NCBI GenBank assembly: GCA_022823945.1
Contig: JAJEBK010000017.1
Location: 1-64,000, forward strand
DNA length: 64,000 nt
Direction of reading: 5' to 3'
Origin: Anaerolineae bacterium
Lineage (GTDB): Bacteria; Chloroflexota; Anaerolineae; Aggregatilineales; Phototrophicaceae
The first letter of the stretch is position 1. Each line of letters begins with the position of its first letter. This document shows positions 38,499 to 50,572 of this stretch, one piece after another. The notes beneath the pieces are model-generated. The model saw nothing but the letters and a program-made list of their open reading frames with translations. It did no database searches and was not told the DNA's origin. The position numbers and the translations under genes are program-made.

Positions 38499-39074
38499 AT
38501 GCCGCTGATCCAGCCTTTCGTAACCGAAGTCGACTTTGCCAGCGGAGTCCTTTCGCCGGCGCGCAGCGTCTATCAGCGCCATCTCAGCGATATGCCGGGC
38601 TATTATGCCGAGCGAGATGTTGTCGCGCGCATCCTGGCAGACGAAGGCGACCGCTTGATCTATGAAGTGCAGAGCATCACACTGCCCGCTGATGAAGGAC
38701 AACTGCCGCATTGCACGACGCGCATTTTGCCGGGTCGCATCGGCGCTGAATTTCACATGACCAAGGGGCACTTTCACGCCCGTCGCGAACAAGGCGAGGT
38801 GTATTTCGGCTTGTCCGGGCGGGGCATGCTGCTATTGCAGACGGCAGACGGCGCAACCAGCGTTCAGCCTATGCAAGCGGGAACAGCCGCCTATGTGCCG
38901 CCATACTGGGCGCACCGCACGGTCAATGTCGGCGCTGAGGATTTCGTCTTCTTTTGCGTGTGGACTGCCGAAGCCGGGCACGACTACGCCACCATTGAAC
39001 GCGACGGCTTTCGCAAGCTGATTGTCTGGCGCGGTGGACAGCCGGTCATCATTGACAACCCGAAATCCGCCTGA
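38499..39074 (+). CDS. Cupin-type glucose-6-phosphate isomerase-like protein
   Basis: GRIGAEFHMTKGHFHARREQGEVYFGLSGRGMLLLQ, AAYVPPYWAHRTVNVGAEDFVFFCVW. Confidence 0.85.
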   Translation: MPLIQPFVTEVDFASGVLSPARSVYQRHLSDMPGYYAERDVVARILADEGDRLIYEVQSITLPADEGQLPHCTTRILPGRIGAEFHMTKGHFHARREQGEVYFGLSGRGMLLLQTADGATSVQPMQAGTAAYVPPYWAHRTVNVGAEDFVFFCVWTAEAGHDYATIERDGFRKLIVWRGGQPVIIDNPKSA

Positions 39075-39092
39075 AGAAAGTGGGGCACGCCC

Positions 39093-40514
39093 ATGGACAA
39101 GCCCAATATCATCCTCATCATCACCGACCAGCAGCGCTACGACACCATCAACGCGCTGGGTTTCCCCTACATGGACACGCCCAACCTCGACCGGCTGGCG
39201 CGCGAGGGGGTTAGTTTTGACAATTGCCACATCACTGCGCCATCCTGCGCGCCGGCCCGCGCCAGCTTGTTCACCGGCTATTACCCGCATGTCACCGGCA
39301 TCATGCGCAATGGCGACCGCTGGCAGCGCTCCTGGGTCGAAGATCTGGCCAGCGCCGGATATCACTGCGTCAACATCGGCAAAATGCACAGCAATCCTTT
39401 TGAAACGCCGCTGGGCTTTCATGAGCGCTATGTCGTGGAAAACAAAGACCGCTACCTGGAAGGGCGCTATTATTTTGATGAATGGGACAAGGCGCTGGCG
39501 GCGCAGGGACTGGTCAAACAGCAGCGCGAAAGCTATCGACAGCGCGCAGATTACCGCGAGCGAATGGGCGCATTCAGCTGGGACTTGCCGGCGCACTTGC
39601 AGTCGGACAATTTTGTAGGTGGGCTGGCGCAATGGTGGTTGCGCAGTCATCCACAGACACAGCCGCTCTTTTTGCAGATCGGCTTCCCTGGTCCGCATCC
39701 GCCTTATGACCCCACGCCCGACGCCGCCATCGAATATATCGACCGCGAGCTGCCCCTGCCCAATGTTACACAAGCCGAGCTGGATTCGCAGCCGCCGCCT
39801 TTTCAGCGACTTCGCCAGCACAATACCGAGATCGACCACGACTCCATCGTCCACCTCGAAAAGCCGACGCGTTTGCAGCTGCAGCGCCTGCGCGCCTATT
39901 ACGCCGCCAATGTCAGCATGATCGACCAGCAGGTCGGGCAGATCATGGCTGCGCTGGACGAGCAGGGCTACCTGGAAAACAGCATTGTCATCTTCACCAG
40001 CGATCACGGCGATTGTCTGGGCGACCATGGGCATATCCAAAAGTGGACGATGTACGACATCATCACCCGCGTGCCAGCGCTGTTTTGGGCGCCCGGACGC
40101 TTTCAGGCTGGCGCGCGCAGCGGCGATCTATGCCAGTGGATGGATATTGGGCCGACCGTGCTGGAGCTGGCGGGCCTGCAGCCGCCACCCAACATGCAGG
40201 CGCAATCGCTGCTGCCGGCGCTGAACAACGAAGCATGGTCTGGGCGCGAGCTGGTCTTCGCCGAGCATCCAGCCGATGGCGTCTACGAAGGTCCTTACAT
40301 GACGATGGCGCGCAGCCAACGGTACAAACTTGTGCACTTCGCCGGGCAAGCTTATGGGCAACTCTTTGACTTGCAAGCCGACCCCTGGGAAGTCGACAAC
40401 CGCTGGGATGACGAGGCGCTGGCGGGCACAAAGCGCGACATGCTGGATGCGCTGCTGGACTGGCGCATCGAAAGCGCTGTGCAAACGCGGGATGTTTTTC
40501 AGGATTTTCGCTAA
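39093..40514 (+). CDS. Sulfatase (arylsulfatase family, CxPxR type)
   Basis: NIILIITDQQRYDTINALG, PSCAPARASLFTGYYPH (CAPAR), VIFTSDHGDCLGDHG. Confidence 0.93.
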   Translation: MDKPNIILIITDQQRYDTINALGFPYMDTPNLDRLAREGVSFDNCHITAPSCAPARASLFTGYYPHVTGIMRNGDRWQRSWVEDLASAGYHCVNIGKMHSNPFETPLGFHERYVVENKDRYLEGRYYFDEWDKALAAQGLVKQQRESYRQRADYRERMGAFSWDLPAHLQSDNFVGGLAQWWLRSHPQTQPLFLQIGFPGPHPPYDPTPDAAIEYIDRELPLPNVTQAELDSQPPPFQRLRQHNTEIDHDSIVHLEKPTRLQLQRLRAYYAANVSMIDQQVGQIMAALDEQGYLENSIVIFTSDHGDCLGDHGHIQKWTMYDIITRVPALFWAPGRFQAGARSGDLCQWMDIGPTVLELAGLQPPPNMQAQSLLPALNNEAWSGRELVFAEHPADGVYEGPYMTMARSQRYKLVHFAGQAYGQLFDLQADPWEVDNRWDDEALAGTKRDMLDALLDWRIESAVQTRDVFQDFR

Positions 40515-40692
40515 ATGCCCCCATCCCCCGGCCCCTTCCCCCAGAACAGAGAGGGTAGCCGACCCCTCCCCCAGCCCCTCCCCGACGAGTCAGGGAGGGG
40601 AGTCAAGGTATGCGCTTCCCCCTGACCTGTCGGGGGGACTGAGGGGGGTTTCGCTTCCCCCTGCCTCGTCGGGGGGGGGGGCGAGGGGGGTT
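40515..40692. repeat. Cluster of type B and several type A C/G-rich repeats including an 11-G tract
   Basis: CCCCCATCCCCCGGCCCCTTCCCCC..., CTCCCCGACGAGTCAGGGAGGGG, CCCCCTGACCTGTCGGGGGGACTGAGGGGGGTT, CCCCCTGCCTCGTCGGGGGGGGGGGCGAGGGGGGTT. Confidence 0.85.
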
Positions 40693-40777
40693 AGCACATT
40701 TAGCCGTTTCGCGTTACAATCTGGCCATGCAAGCGATTGCACCCTTCATCTATACACAACACAACAGGAGCAAACCC

Positions 40778-42247
<1,470 letters not shown>

Positions 42248-42251
42248 GATC

Positions 42252-42290
42252 TACCCCCTCGGTCCTCCCATATCAATGGGGGGATTGAGT
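42252..42290. repeat. Additional type A repeat directly upstream of the DUF559 cassette
   Basis: CTACCCCCTCGGTCCTCCCATATCAATGGGGGGATTGAG. Confidence 0.75.
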
Positions 42291-42300
42291 CGCCAGGTGG

Positions 42301-42881
42301 TCTACCCCCCTCGGTCCCCCCATATCAATGGGGGGATGGAGACGCTAAGACAGATAACAGGTTGTAAGCGCTTGCGGGTGCGAGGACCAATAAGATAAGG
42401 ATACCGATTGTGAGCCGTCAAGCGGTCTGGACGCCGACACATACCGATCGTGCAATTTATGATGAGATTAAGGCGCGCGCTCAACTTATGCGACAGAATC
42501 CGACCGGTGCGGAAAAGGTGCTTTGGCAGAGGCTGCGCAGAAAACAACTAATGGGCTTTCGTTTTCGTCGTCAGCAGCCGATTGATCGCTTTATCGTAGA
42601 TTTCTTTTGTCGCGAAGCCGGTCTCGTGGTCGAAGTAGATGGGCCGGTTCACAACTCGCCAGAGCATAAAGAGTATGATGCGCAGCGTAGCGGCTACTTG
42701 CAAGAAAGGGGACTTGTGATTCTGCGCTTTCAAAATGATCAGGTCTTGTATGATATTGATTCGGTATTGCAAGACATCGCTCTATTTCTTTCTGGCATTG
42801 AATCTTCCTCGGGAGACTAAAGCTGATGCCAAGGGACCTTAATCATCCCCCCGTTGATACGGGGGGACCGAGGGGGGTAGA
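42301..42881. mobile_element. Candidate 581-bp cassette: DUF559 gene bounded by 37-bp imperfect inverted repeats (type A)
   Basis: Left TCTACCCCCCTCGGTCCCCCCATATCAATGGGGGGAT (42301-42337); reverse complement of right (42845-42881) TCTACCCCCCTCGGTCCCCCCGTATCAACGGGGGGAT. Confidence 0.55.
42410..42820 (+). CDS. DUF559 family (Vsr/PD-(D/E)XK-like) endonuclease domain protein
   Basis: [93 protein letters not shown] start. Confidence 0.92.
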   Translation: MSRQAVWTPTHTDRAIYDEIKARAQLMRQNPTGAEKVLWQRLRRKQLMGFRFRRQQPIDRFIVDFFCREAGLVVEVDGPVHNSPEHKEYDAQRSGYLQERGLVILRFQNDQVLYDIDSVLQDIALFLSGIESSSGD

Positions 42882-42906
42882 CCGAGTCGTAAACGAAGAC
42901 CGCATC

Positions 42907-43848
42907 ATGAAGCGCGTCTTCCTCAGCCCCGCTGTGGTGATTCTGCTGGCTTTGTCGATCTTCCCGCTTTTGTGGTCGTTGGGCATCAGCTTCACCGATA
43001 TGCAGCGCGGCGGTAGCACAATCGCGCGTCAGGCTGCTGCCGAAGGCATAGAAAGCGGCGTCGGCTTCTTGGGCTTGGGCTTCGAGCTGACGGGGCGCAA
43101 CTATGAGCGTCTGCTGGGCGATACGCGGCTGCACAGCACCGTGCGTAACACAATGATTTATGTGTTCTTTGGCGTATGCATTCAATACAGCATCGGCTTG
43201 GGCTTGGCGACCGTGCTCAACCAGCCCTTCCGCGGACGCAATATCGTACGCGTCATCTTTTTGATGCCCATGATGATGACGCCGGTGGCAGCCGCTTATA
43301 CCGGGCGCATGTTCTTCGACTCCAATCCGCTGCGTTCGCCCCTGGCGCATTTCTTTCGCGAGTTGAGCAAAGCGCTGCAGCTGGAAAACAACATTTCCAT
43401 ACCCTGGTTCACCGACCTGGGCTGGGCGCCGGTGGCCATCCTGATCATCGATGCCTGGCAATGGATTCCCTTCATGACATTGATCTTGCTGGCGGGCATG
43501 CAAGCCATCCCCGAAGACATATACGAAGCGGCGCGCGTGGATGGGGCAAATGTCGCGCAGATTTTCGCGCGCATCACCCTGCCTATTCTGCTGCCCATCT
43601 CGCTGACGGTCATCCTCATTCGCGGACTGGAGATCTTCAAAATCATCGATGTCATCGTCGTGACGACCGGCGGCGGACCAGGCAGCGCGACCGAGTCGCT
43701 GACGCTCTACATCTTCGAGCAGGCACTGAGCAACGGCAATTATGGTTATGCCAGCGCCATCGCCTATGTATTGCTGGTTCTGGTGATCATCTTCGCCACC
43801 CTCTTCCTGGCGACCGGGCGGCGACTGGGCGGGCTGAGGACGGACTGA
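42907..43848 (+). CDS. Carbohydrate ABC transporter permease, MalF-like (CUT1)
   Basis: [73 protein letters not shown]; start 42907 preferred because the upstream ORF extension is repeat. Confidence 0.9.
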   Translation: MKRVFLSPAVVILLALSIFPLLWSLGISFTDMQRGGSTIARQAAAEGIESGVGFLGLGFELTGRNYERLLGDTRLHSTVRNTMIYVFFGVCIQYSIGLGLATVLNQPFRGRNIVRVIFLMPMMMTPVAAAYTGRMFFDSNPLRSPLAHFFRELSKALQLENNISIPWFTDLGWAPVAILIIDAWQWIPFMTLILLAGMQAIPEDIYEAARVDGANVAQIFARITLPILLPISLTVILIRGLEIFKIIDVIVVTTGGGPGSATESLTLYIFEQALSNGNYGYASAIAYVLLVLVIIFATLFLATGRRLGGLRTD

Positions 43849-44747
43849 TGGCCAACAAAGCGAAAGCCAAAAGGCGCAGCTGGCGCAGCAGCCGGCGACC
43901 GCTGTGGCAATCGGCGCTGCTCTATGCCATCGTGGTCTTCTGGTGCTTCATCGTGCTCTTCCCCTTCTATTGGCTGGGCACGACTTCCTTGAAGCGCCCC
44001 ATTGATGTCAGCCGCGGACCCAAATACATCCCCTACCGCGACTTCCAGCCTATCCCCGACCACTGGGACGAGATGTTCGGCAGCCAGCGGGAATCGACCG
44101 AGCGACACTTCCGCAACAGCCTGATATCGGCGATCGGCAGCACGATTTTGTCGGTCATCATCGGCGCGATGGCCGGCTATGGCTTGTCGCGCTTTCGCTA
44201 TTTCTGGGGGCGTCTGGGCTGGGACAACGACAACATCGCTTTTTGGATCATATCGCAGCGATTCCTGCCGCCGGCTATTTTCATCGTGCCCTTCTTGCTG
44301 CTCTACAATTTCTTCGGCCTGGTCGATACCTACCCGGGTCTGATCCTCGCCTATACGATGTTCAATATCCCGTTCGCAGTGTGGATCATGCGCGACTTTT
44401 TTGACGGGCTGCCGGTCGACCTAGAAGAGAGCGCGCGCGTGGATGGCGCGACCCGCTGGCAGGCATTCATGCGCATCGTGCTGCCGCTCAGCGCGCCGGG
44501 CTTGGTGGCGGTGGCGATTTTCTCATTTATTTTCGCCTGGAATGAATACCTGTTTGCGCTGATGTTGACCAATTATCAAGCTATCACCATGCCGGTGCTC
44601 ATCGCCGGACAGAACAATACGCGCGGCATTGAATGGTGGTTCATCAGCGCGCTGACTCTGATGGCCGTGGTGCCCGTCATCATCATGGGACTGCTGCTGG
44701 AGCGCTTCATCACACGCGGCCTGACAGCCGGCGCGGTGAAGGGATAA
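43848..44747 (+). CDS. Carbohydrate ABC transporter permease, MalG-like (CUT1)
   Basis: [48 protein letters not shown]; starts at the overlapping stop of the previous gene. Confidence 0.9.
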   Translation: MANKAKAKRRSWRSSRRPLWQSALLYAIVVFWCFIVLFPFYWLGTTSLKRPIDVSRGPKYIPYRDFQPIPDHWDEMFGSQRESTERHFRNSLISAIGSTILSVIIGAMAGYGLSRFRYFWGRLGWDNDNIAFWIISQRFLPPAIFIVPFLLLYNFFGLVDTYPGLILAYTMFNIPFAVWIMRDFFDGLPVDLEESARVDGATRWQAFMRIVLPLSAPGLVAVAIFSFIFAWNEYLFALMLTNYQAITMPVLIAGQNNTRGIEWWFISALTLMAVVPVIIMGLLLERFITRGLTAGAVKG

Positions 44748-44749
44748 GC

Positions 44750-46246
44750 TCACACCCCCAGCTTCCAGGCTGCCTCGTTCCAGCGCAGGGCGTCTTTGAA
44801 TGCGCGCAGCTCGGTGTTTTTGTCGATCTGCACATATTCCACGCCGGCCATTTCGCAGAAGTCATAGAGGTGCTCTGTGCTCAGCGATTGGCTGAAGACG
44901 GTGTGATGCGCGCCGCCTGCGGTTATCCAGGCCGCCGCCCCGACCGACAGGTTCGGATGTGGCTGCCACAATGCGCGCGCCACCGGTAGCCTGGGCAGGG
45001 GCTGTTCGGGCTCTATACAATCGACTGTGTTGACGATCATGCGGAAGCGGTCGCCCATATCCACCAGCGAAGCATTCAGCGCGCGGCCAGCCGCCGTATC
45101 AAAGACCAGCCGGGCAGGGTCCGCCTTGCCGCCGATGCCCAGCGGATGCACCTCCAGAGAGGGCACCTCCGCCGCGATGGACGGGCAGACTTCCAGCATG
45201 TGCGCACCCAGCACCGCCTGCCGCCCTGGCGCGAAGTGGTAGGTATAATCTTCCATGAACGATGTGCCGCCGGGCAGCCCCTGCGCCATGACCTTCAGCG
45301 ACCGCAGCAACGCCGCCGTCTTCCAGTCGCCTTCCGCGCCAAAGCCATAGCCAGCCGCCATCAGCCGCTGCACCGCCAAGCCCGGCAGCTGCGCCAGCCC
45401 ATGCAGATTCTCGAATGTAGTGGTGAAGGCATCGAAGCCGCCCTCGCGCAGGAAAGCGCCCAAGCCCAGCTCGATGCGCGCCGCTTCACGAATGGCCGCA
45501 TGCCGCTCGCCGCCTTTGCGCAGATCGGCGCTCATGTGATAGCTGGCTGCATATTCGGCTGTCAGCGTGTCGATCTCGGCATCGCTGGCTTGATTGACGG
45601 CATCGGCAAGATCGCCCAAGCCATAGCCATTGACCGAGTAGCCGAATTGCGCCTGTGCCGCGACCTTATCGCCTTCGGTGACGGCGACTTGACGCATATT
45701 ATCGCCAAAACGCGCCACCTTGATGCGCTGCGTAGCCTGCCAGGCCGCCGCCGCCCGCGCCCATGCGCCAACCTGCGCCTGCACCGCCGCGTCGCCCCAA
45801 TGCCCGACCACCACTTTGCGCCGCAGCCGCAGACGGCTCATCATGAAGCCAAATTCACGGTCTCCGTGCGCCGCCTGGTTGAGGTTCATGAAGTCCATGT
45901 CGATCTCCGACCAGGGGATATCGCGGTTGTACTGCGTGTGCAGGTGCAGCAGCGGTTTTTGCAAAGCCGACAAGCCAGCGATCCAGTTCTTGGCGGGGGA
46001 GAAGGTGTGCATCCAGGCGATGACGCCGACGCAATTCGCTGTCGTGTTGGCAGCGCGGCAGACATTGTAGATCTCTTCGGGCGTCGTCAGCACTGGCTTG
46101 TAGACGATGTTCGGCGGGATGGCCTCGACGCTGTCCAGATAGGCGGCAATCTCCCGCGAATGTGCGCCGACCTGCTCGATGGCTTCGGGTCCGTACAAGT
46201 GCTGGCTGCCGGTGAGGAACCAGATTTGGCTGTTGGCAAGCGACAT
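44750..46246 (-). CDS. araA: L-arabinose isomerase
   Basis: [90 protein letters not shown]. Confidence 0.97.
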   Translation of the reverse strand: MSLANSQIWFLTGSQHLYGPEAIEQVGAHSREIAAYLDSVEAIPPNIVYKPVLTTPEEIYNVCRAANTTANCVGVIAWMHTFSPAKNWIAGLSALQKPLLHLHTQYNRDIPWSEIDMDFMNLNQAAHGDREFGFMMSRLRLRRKVVVGHWGDAAVQAQVGAWARAAAAWQATQRIKVARFGDNMRQVAVTEGDKVAAQAQFGYSVNGYGLGDLADAVNQASDAEIDTLTAEYAASYHMSADLRKGGERHAAIREAARIELGLGAFLREGGFDAFTTTFENLHGLAQLPGLAVQRLMAAGYGFGAEGDWKTAALLRSLKVMAQGLPGGTSFMEDYTYHFAPGRQAVLGAHMLEVCPSIAAEVPSLEVHPLGIGGKADPARLVFDTAAGRALNASLVDMGDRFRMIVNTVDCIEPEQPLPRLPVARALWQPHPNLSVGAAAWITAGGAHHTVFSQSLSTEHLYDFCEMAGVEYVQIDKNTELRAFKDALRWNEAAWKLGV

Positions 46247-46350
46247 GCGAATCTCCTTAGTGATTGGGACAATGCATTCTACATAAACTGCCACAGAGAC
46301 GCAGAGGTTTTCATTCCAGTGTCCCACAACTTGCGTGAGATGCAGGGGAG

Positions 46351-47004
46351 TTACCGCTGCCCATACACATTTTGATAGCGGTCGTGCAGGCTATCGATAT
46401 CGGCTTGCGGGATGGGGATGGGCTCGCCCAGCTGACGCGCCGTCCAGACGATGGCCGCGTTGTCTTCTGTCATCACCGCTGCTTTGACCGCGTCGCTCGC
46501 ATTTTTGCCGATGGTGAACACGCCGTGATTTTGCAGCAGCGCGGCGGGACTGCGATGCCCGCGCAAGGCCTCGACCACCAGCTGGCCGATCTCTTCGCCG
46601 CCGATCAAAGCGAAGCCGGCGCAGGGAATTTCGCCGCCGAATTCGTCGGCCATCGCGGTGGTGACACAAGGGATGGGCAGGCCCACCACAGCAAAGGCGG
46701 TGGCATATCGCGAATGGGTGTGCGCCACGCCATTGACCGCGGGCATGTGACGGTAGATCGTGCAGTGCGAAGCCGTATCGGACGACGGCGCGTGATCGCC
46801 CTGGACGACGCGCCCCTGAAGATCGACCACGACCATATTCTGGGGCGTCAGGTCGTCAAAGAGCACTCCGCTGGGTTTGATGACGACCAGGTTGCTGGCG
46901 GGGTCGCGGGCGGAGATGTTGCCGCTTGTCCAGGCGACCAAGTTGTTGCGCGGCAGCTCGGCATGCAGCTGGCAGACTTCGGCGCGGAGTTGGGGGAGGA
47001 GCAT
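46351..47004 (-). CDS. araD: L-ribulose-5-phosphate 4-epimerase
   Basis: [75 protein letters not shown]. Confidence 0.93.
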   Translation of the reverse strand: MLLPQLRAEVCQLHAELPRNNLVAWTSGNISARDPASNLVVIKPSGVLFDDLTPQNMVVVDLQGRVVQGDHAPSSDTASHCTIYRHMPAVNGVAHTHSRYATAFAVVGLPIPCVTTAMADEFGGEIPCAGFALIGGEEIGQLVVEALRGHRSPAALLQNHGVFTIGKNASDAVKAAVMTEDNAAIVWTARQLGEPIPIPQADIDSLHDRYQNVYGQR

Positions 47005-47008
47005 GGGG

Positions 47009-48160
47009 TTAGCCTGGTTGCTGCGCGCGTTCAATGTAGCTGTGCATCAAGTCTACATCCGGCACGGTTTCATAAATGAATTGGATTGGGCGGAGTTCTA
47101 GCTCCCAGGTGGCGGCGCAATCCTGCACGAGATCTTCGTAGAGGTTTGTGGCAAAGAGCAGTTGGCGAATCACTTCAATAGCAGGCATATTCAACTCGTC
47201 AATGTACTGAGTTTCATTGGCAAATTGCCGCCTAAGATAGCCACAAGCGGATTGCATTGCGCCCAATAATACGCGTCTTTCATTGTCCGAAAGCCGTTCG
47301 CAGCGGAAGTTGAGAAAGTCCAGACAATAGACCCAACAGGCGAAATCCAGCGAGCTCAACGCCGGGTCAAAGAACGAGGCCAGGTAGACGAGCCATACAC
47401 CGGGCGCATCGGGCGACCTGTCCAGCTTGTCCAGCAAATGGCAAACTCGATAGAATCCTTCCAAAGTGCCCGGCACGATTTTGACGAGCGCGTCCTCATC
47501 CACCACACGCTGCAATTCCCGCGCGAAACTTGCGTCCTGCATAGCCAGGAATTTGTGCTGGAAGGCGAGCAGGCTGTTCTTGCTTTCGACCCGCGCCACG
47601 ACCTCCGCCAGCGCTTGTCCGCCATCGTGGCATCGATCCAGAAAATCATCTACAGGCACGCGATAGGCAGTGCGATTGCCCCAAGCTGGTACGCCGCGTT
47701 CTTCACCGTGCCACATGATCCATTGGCATGGCAGCAACGCGTAGTAGCAACTGGACTGCACTATGTAGAAAAACTCGCGGTCTTCATGCGCAACTCGCGG
47801 CTGTCGCGGCTTTTTCTTGCCAACCTTGGACACTTTGAAGTCTACAAACCTCAACTTTTCCAGCGACTGCGCATACTGAAACTCGAATTGTCGTGTTTCA
47901 CCGGAACTCAAGACGCAGTTGTAATCCGGCTCCTGCGTAACTTGCGCCGCGCTCCTGCCAAACCACACTTGAGCATCGCCGCCAGCTTTGTGCACGGTCA
48001 CGGTATTGTCCTGATACCGCTCTCGCAGCAGGTCTTGCAGAAACGGCAAGAATTCCAGTTCGGCAATCGCCTTGCGCTTCATATCGTAGCGGTACGCAAG
48101 CCAGGTGCGAGACTTGATGTCGCTGGATTGGGCGTATGTGAGTTTTGACGATGCGCTCAT
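47009..48160 (-). CDS. Putative restriction endonuclease partner of adjacent methyltransferase
   Basis: 383 aa, ATGA overlap with the methyltransferase gene; possible PD-(D/E)XK-like PDYNCV...FVDFKVSKVGKKK; no family recognised. Confidence 0.55.
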   Translation of the reverse strand: MSASSKLTYAQSSDIKSRTWLAYRYDMKRKAIAELEFLPFLQDLLRERYQDNTVTVHKAGGDAQVWFGRSAAQVTQEPDYNCVLSSGETRQFEFQYAQSLEKLRFVDFKVSKVGKKKPRQPRVAHEDREFFYIVQSSCYYALLPCQWIMWHGEERGVPAWGNRTAYRVPVDDFLDRCHDGGQALAEVVARVESKNSLLAFQHKFLAMQDASFARELQRVVDEDALVKIVPGTLEGFYRVCHLLDKLDRSPDAPGVWLVYLASFFDPALSSLDFACWVYCLDFLNFRCERLSDNERRVLLGAMQSACGYLRRQFANETQYIDELNMPAIEVIRQLLFATNLYEDLVQDCAATWELELRPIQFIYETVPDVDLMHSYIERAQQPG

Positions 48161-49173
48161 AGCAGAATTTCAGCCAGACGCTGCTTCGTCATTTGGCAAA
48201 AGTCGGCGTTGATGTCATAACCGATGCCGTCGCGACCATTCAGCGCCGCCGCCAGCAAGGTTGTGCCAGAACCCAAAAACGGGTCTAGAACGCGCTCGCC
48301 AACGAAGCTGTAGGCACGGATGAAACGCTCGGGTAGTTCCAGCGGGAAGGGTGCCGCATGCTTGCGATTGCCGCCGCTGGTCTCGGGCTTCATTAGCCAC
48401 ACATCAGAATTCTTCAGCGAAAGCCAGAAGTCCTTGTCGAGCTTGCTGCGTTCGCGCTGTTCATCCGTGACATGCGCGTATTTGCGATGCCCTTTGCGGG
48501 AAGGTTTCTCCAGCTCCAAGATGAATTCGTGCATGTGGTTGAGCAGGATGCCGCCGGGATTGGGATACGTGCCGAAGTGTGCGCGCACGCCGTTGGTCTT
48601 GTGCCAGACGATATCGCGCTTGAAGACGAAACCCAGTCGCTCGCAGGCGTCGATTGTCTTTCCGACCAGGTTCAAGCTGCGGAAAGAACCATCCACGCGG
48701 ATAGGCAGGTTCATGATATTCAGGAAGAACTTGCGCCCCGGCTGCAAGACGCGGAAGACCTCTGCCCAAACGCGGCTCGTTTCTATCATCCACTCGTTCA
48801 AATCGTGAATGTTTGCCAGGTCGCCAAGCGTGTCATTGGAATACATCTTGGCGTTGAAATAAGGGGGCGAAGTGACAGCCAGATGCACGCTGCAATCGTC
48901 GGTATGCGACATATCCCGCGCATCGCCATTGACGAATTCTTGCACGGTGTCTTTGCAATGGACCACGCTACGTTTCTCGACTGTTTCTGGTGCAGGGTCG
49001 CGGCGATATTGGCTGATATCGGACAATCGAAAACGATACTGCCCGCTGGTGGACTTAACGGCGGGAAGCTCCTTGCAGCGAACCAATTCATGCAGCCGCT
49101 TAACATCCAGCCCCGTCAGTGATGCAACCTCGACGACTGACAGATAAGTACGCTCTTCGTAGTCTTTGCTCAT
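48157..49173 (-). CDS. Type II DNA methyltransferase (beta-class motif order, TSPPY) with N-terminal excisionase-like HTH
   Basis: HTH: LSVVEVASLTGLDVKRLHELVRCKELPAVKSTSGQYRFRLSDISQYRRD; motif IV AVTSPPYFNAKMY precedes motif I DPFLGSGTTLLAALNGRDGIGYD. Confidence 0.9.
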   Translation of the reverse strand: MSKDYEERTYLSVVEVASLTGLDVKRLHELVRCKELPAVKSTSGQYRFRLSDISQYRRDPAPETVEKRSVVHCKDTVQEFVNGDARDMSHTDDCSVHLAVTSPPYFNAKMYSNDTLGDLANIHDLNEWMIETSRVWAEVFRVLQPGRKFFLNIMNLPIRVDGSFRSLNLVGKTIDACERLGFVFKRDIVWHKTNGVRAHFGTYPNPGGILLNHMHEFILELEKPSRKGHRKYAHVTDEQRERSKLDKDFWLSLKNSDVWLMKPETSGGNRKHAAPFPLELPERFIRAYSFVGERVLDPFLGSGTTLLAAALNGRDGIGYDINADFCQMTKQRLAEILL

Positions 49174-49185
49174 GATCGCTGTGGA

Positions 49186-49563
49186 CTATGAACCTTCCCC
49201 GCCAAACACGCGCAGCGTCACCCGATTAGCCAGAGGGATAATCCGCTCTTCTCCACGCAAAGCGAACCACAGGCTGATGATCCAATTCACTGCCAAGAAG
49301 ATCGCCATGGCGATCACCATCGAAAACAGAGAAATTGAAAATATCGGACCGATCACTGGCACCTGCGCCAGCACAAATCCCGCGGCAGCCCAGACAACCA
49401 GGCTCAGCGCCAAAGTCAACAGCGCGCCGATGCTCTGCGTCGCATGCAGGCGAGTCAAGGGGTTGGCGCGGTCAATTGCCAAGCCCAGCAAGCCGCCCAG
49501 CAAAGGCAGCACATAAGCCAGCGCCGCCAAGAAACGAGGCCCCTCGTTAGGCTTCTGCGTCAT
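49186..49563 (-). CDS. DUF4870-like small membrane protein
   Basis: [48 protein letters not shown]. Confidence 0.65.
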   Translation of the reverse strand: MTQKPNEGPRFLAALAYVLPLLGGLLGLAIDRANPLTRLHATQSIGALLTLALSLVVWAAAGFVLAQVPVIGPIFSISLFSMVIAMAIFLAVNWIISLWFALRGEERIIPLANRVTLRVFGGEGS

Positions 49564-50572
49564 GGATCACCCCCTGCAATTCCAGCTCATCGGCGAAGTG
49601 GCAGCGCGCCACATGCCCGGGACCGATATCCACCAGCGGAGGCACCTGCTCGCGGCAGATATCCTGCGCATAACGGCAGCGCGGATGAAAAATGCAGCCG
49701 GATGGTGGATTGGCCGGGCTGGGCACATCGCCCTCCAGGATGACGCGCTCCATTTTGATCAGCGGATCAGCCGGCGGCACTGCCGAAACCAGCGCTTCGG
49801 TGTAGGGATGGCGCGGATTGCGCAGCAGCTCATCGGTCGGCGCTAGCTCCACCAGCTTGCCGACATACATCACGGCGATGCGGTCGCAGATATGTTCGAC
49901 CACAGACAAATCGTGCGAGATGAAGATGAATGTCAGCCGCATTTCGTCTTTTAACGATTGCAGCAGGTTGAGCACCTGCGCCTGCACCGAAACATCCAGC
50001 GCCGACACCGGCTCGTCAGCGACGATCAGCCGCGGATTGAGCGCCAGGGTGCGCGCCACGCCGATTCGCTGGCGCTGCCCGCCACTGAATTCATGCGGAT
50101 AACGCCCCATATAAGCCGGCTTCAAACCGACAGCCTCCATCAGTTCGGCGACTCGCGTTGTGATCTCGTCGCCACTGGCTGTGCCATGAATCACCAGCGG
50201 CTCGGCAATGATATCGCGCACGGTCAAACGCGGATTGAGCGAGCTGAACGGATCCTGGAAGATCATGCGCATCTCTTTGCGCAGGTCTTTCATTTCGCGC
50301 TTGTTCAGCTTCGCCACATCCACCCAGCTGCCATCGGCGCGATGAAAAAGCACTTCGCCGCCAGTGGGATCATAGAGCCGCAGCAGCGCGCGCCCGACTG
50401 TCGTCTTGCCACAGCCGCTTTCGCCGACCAGCCCCATCACTTCGCGCTCGACCAGCTCGAAGCTGACGCCATCAACCGCCTTGATGGTGCCGACCTGGCG
50501 CTGCAGCATGCCCCGGCGCAGGGGGAAGTGCATCTTCAGGCCATTGACCTTGAGGATGATGTCGTCCCCCAT
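49547..50572 (-). CDS. Opp/Dpp-type ABC transporter ATP-binding protein (OppF-like)
   Basis: [91 protein letters not shown]. Confidence 0.95.
   Translation of the reverse strand: MGDDIILKVNGLKMHFPLRRGMLQRQVGTIKAVDGVSFELVEREVMGLVGESGCGKTTVGRALLRLYDPTGGEVLFHRADGSWVDVAKLNKREMKDLRKEMRMIFQDPFSSLNPRLTVRDIIAEPLVIHGTASGDEITTRVAELMEAVGLKPAYMGRYPHEFSGGQRQRIGVARTLALNPRLIVADEPVSALDVSVQAQVLNLLQSLKDEMRLTFIFISHDLSVVEHICDRIAVMYVGKLVELAPTDELLRNPRHPYTEALVSAVPPADPLIKMERVILEGDVPSPANPPSGCIFHPRCRYAQDICREQVPPLVDIGPGHVARCHFADELELQGVIHDAEA

Noticed and set aside
38832-40040. 402-aa minus-strand ORF opposite the sulfatase
   Set aside because: Antisense to a strongly recognised sulfatase; no conserved motif
42826-42906. 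N-terminal extension of the MalF-like permease through the type A repeat
   Set aside because: ATG at 42907 begins a typical hydrophobic permease N-terminus, so the repeat-derived segment [18 protein letters not shown] is probably untranslated
43176-44747. Long N-terminal extension of the MalG-like ORF (start 43176)
   Set aside because: The extension reads another frame of the MalF-like gene; the real start is ATG 43848 overlapping the upstream stop
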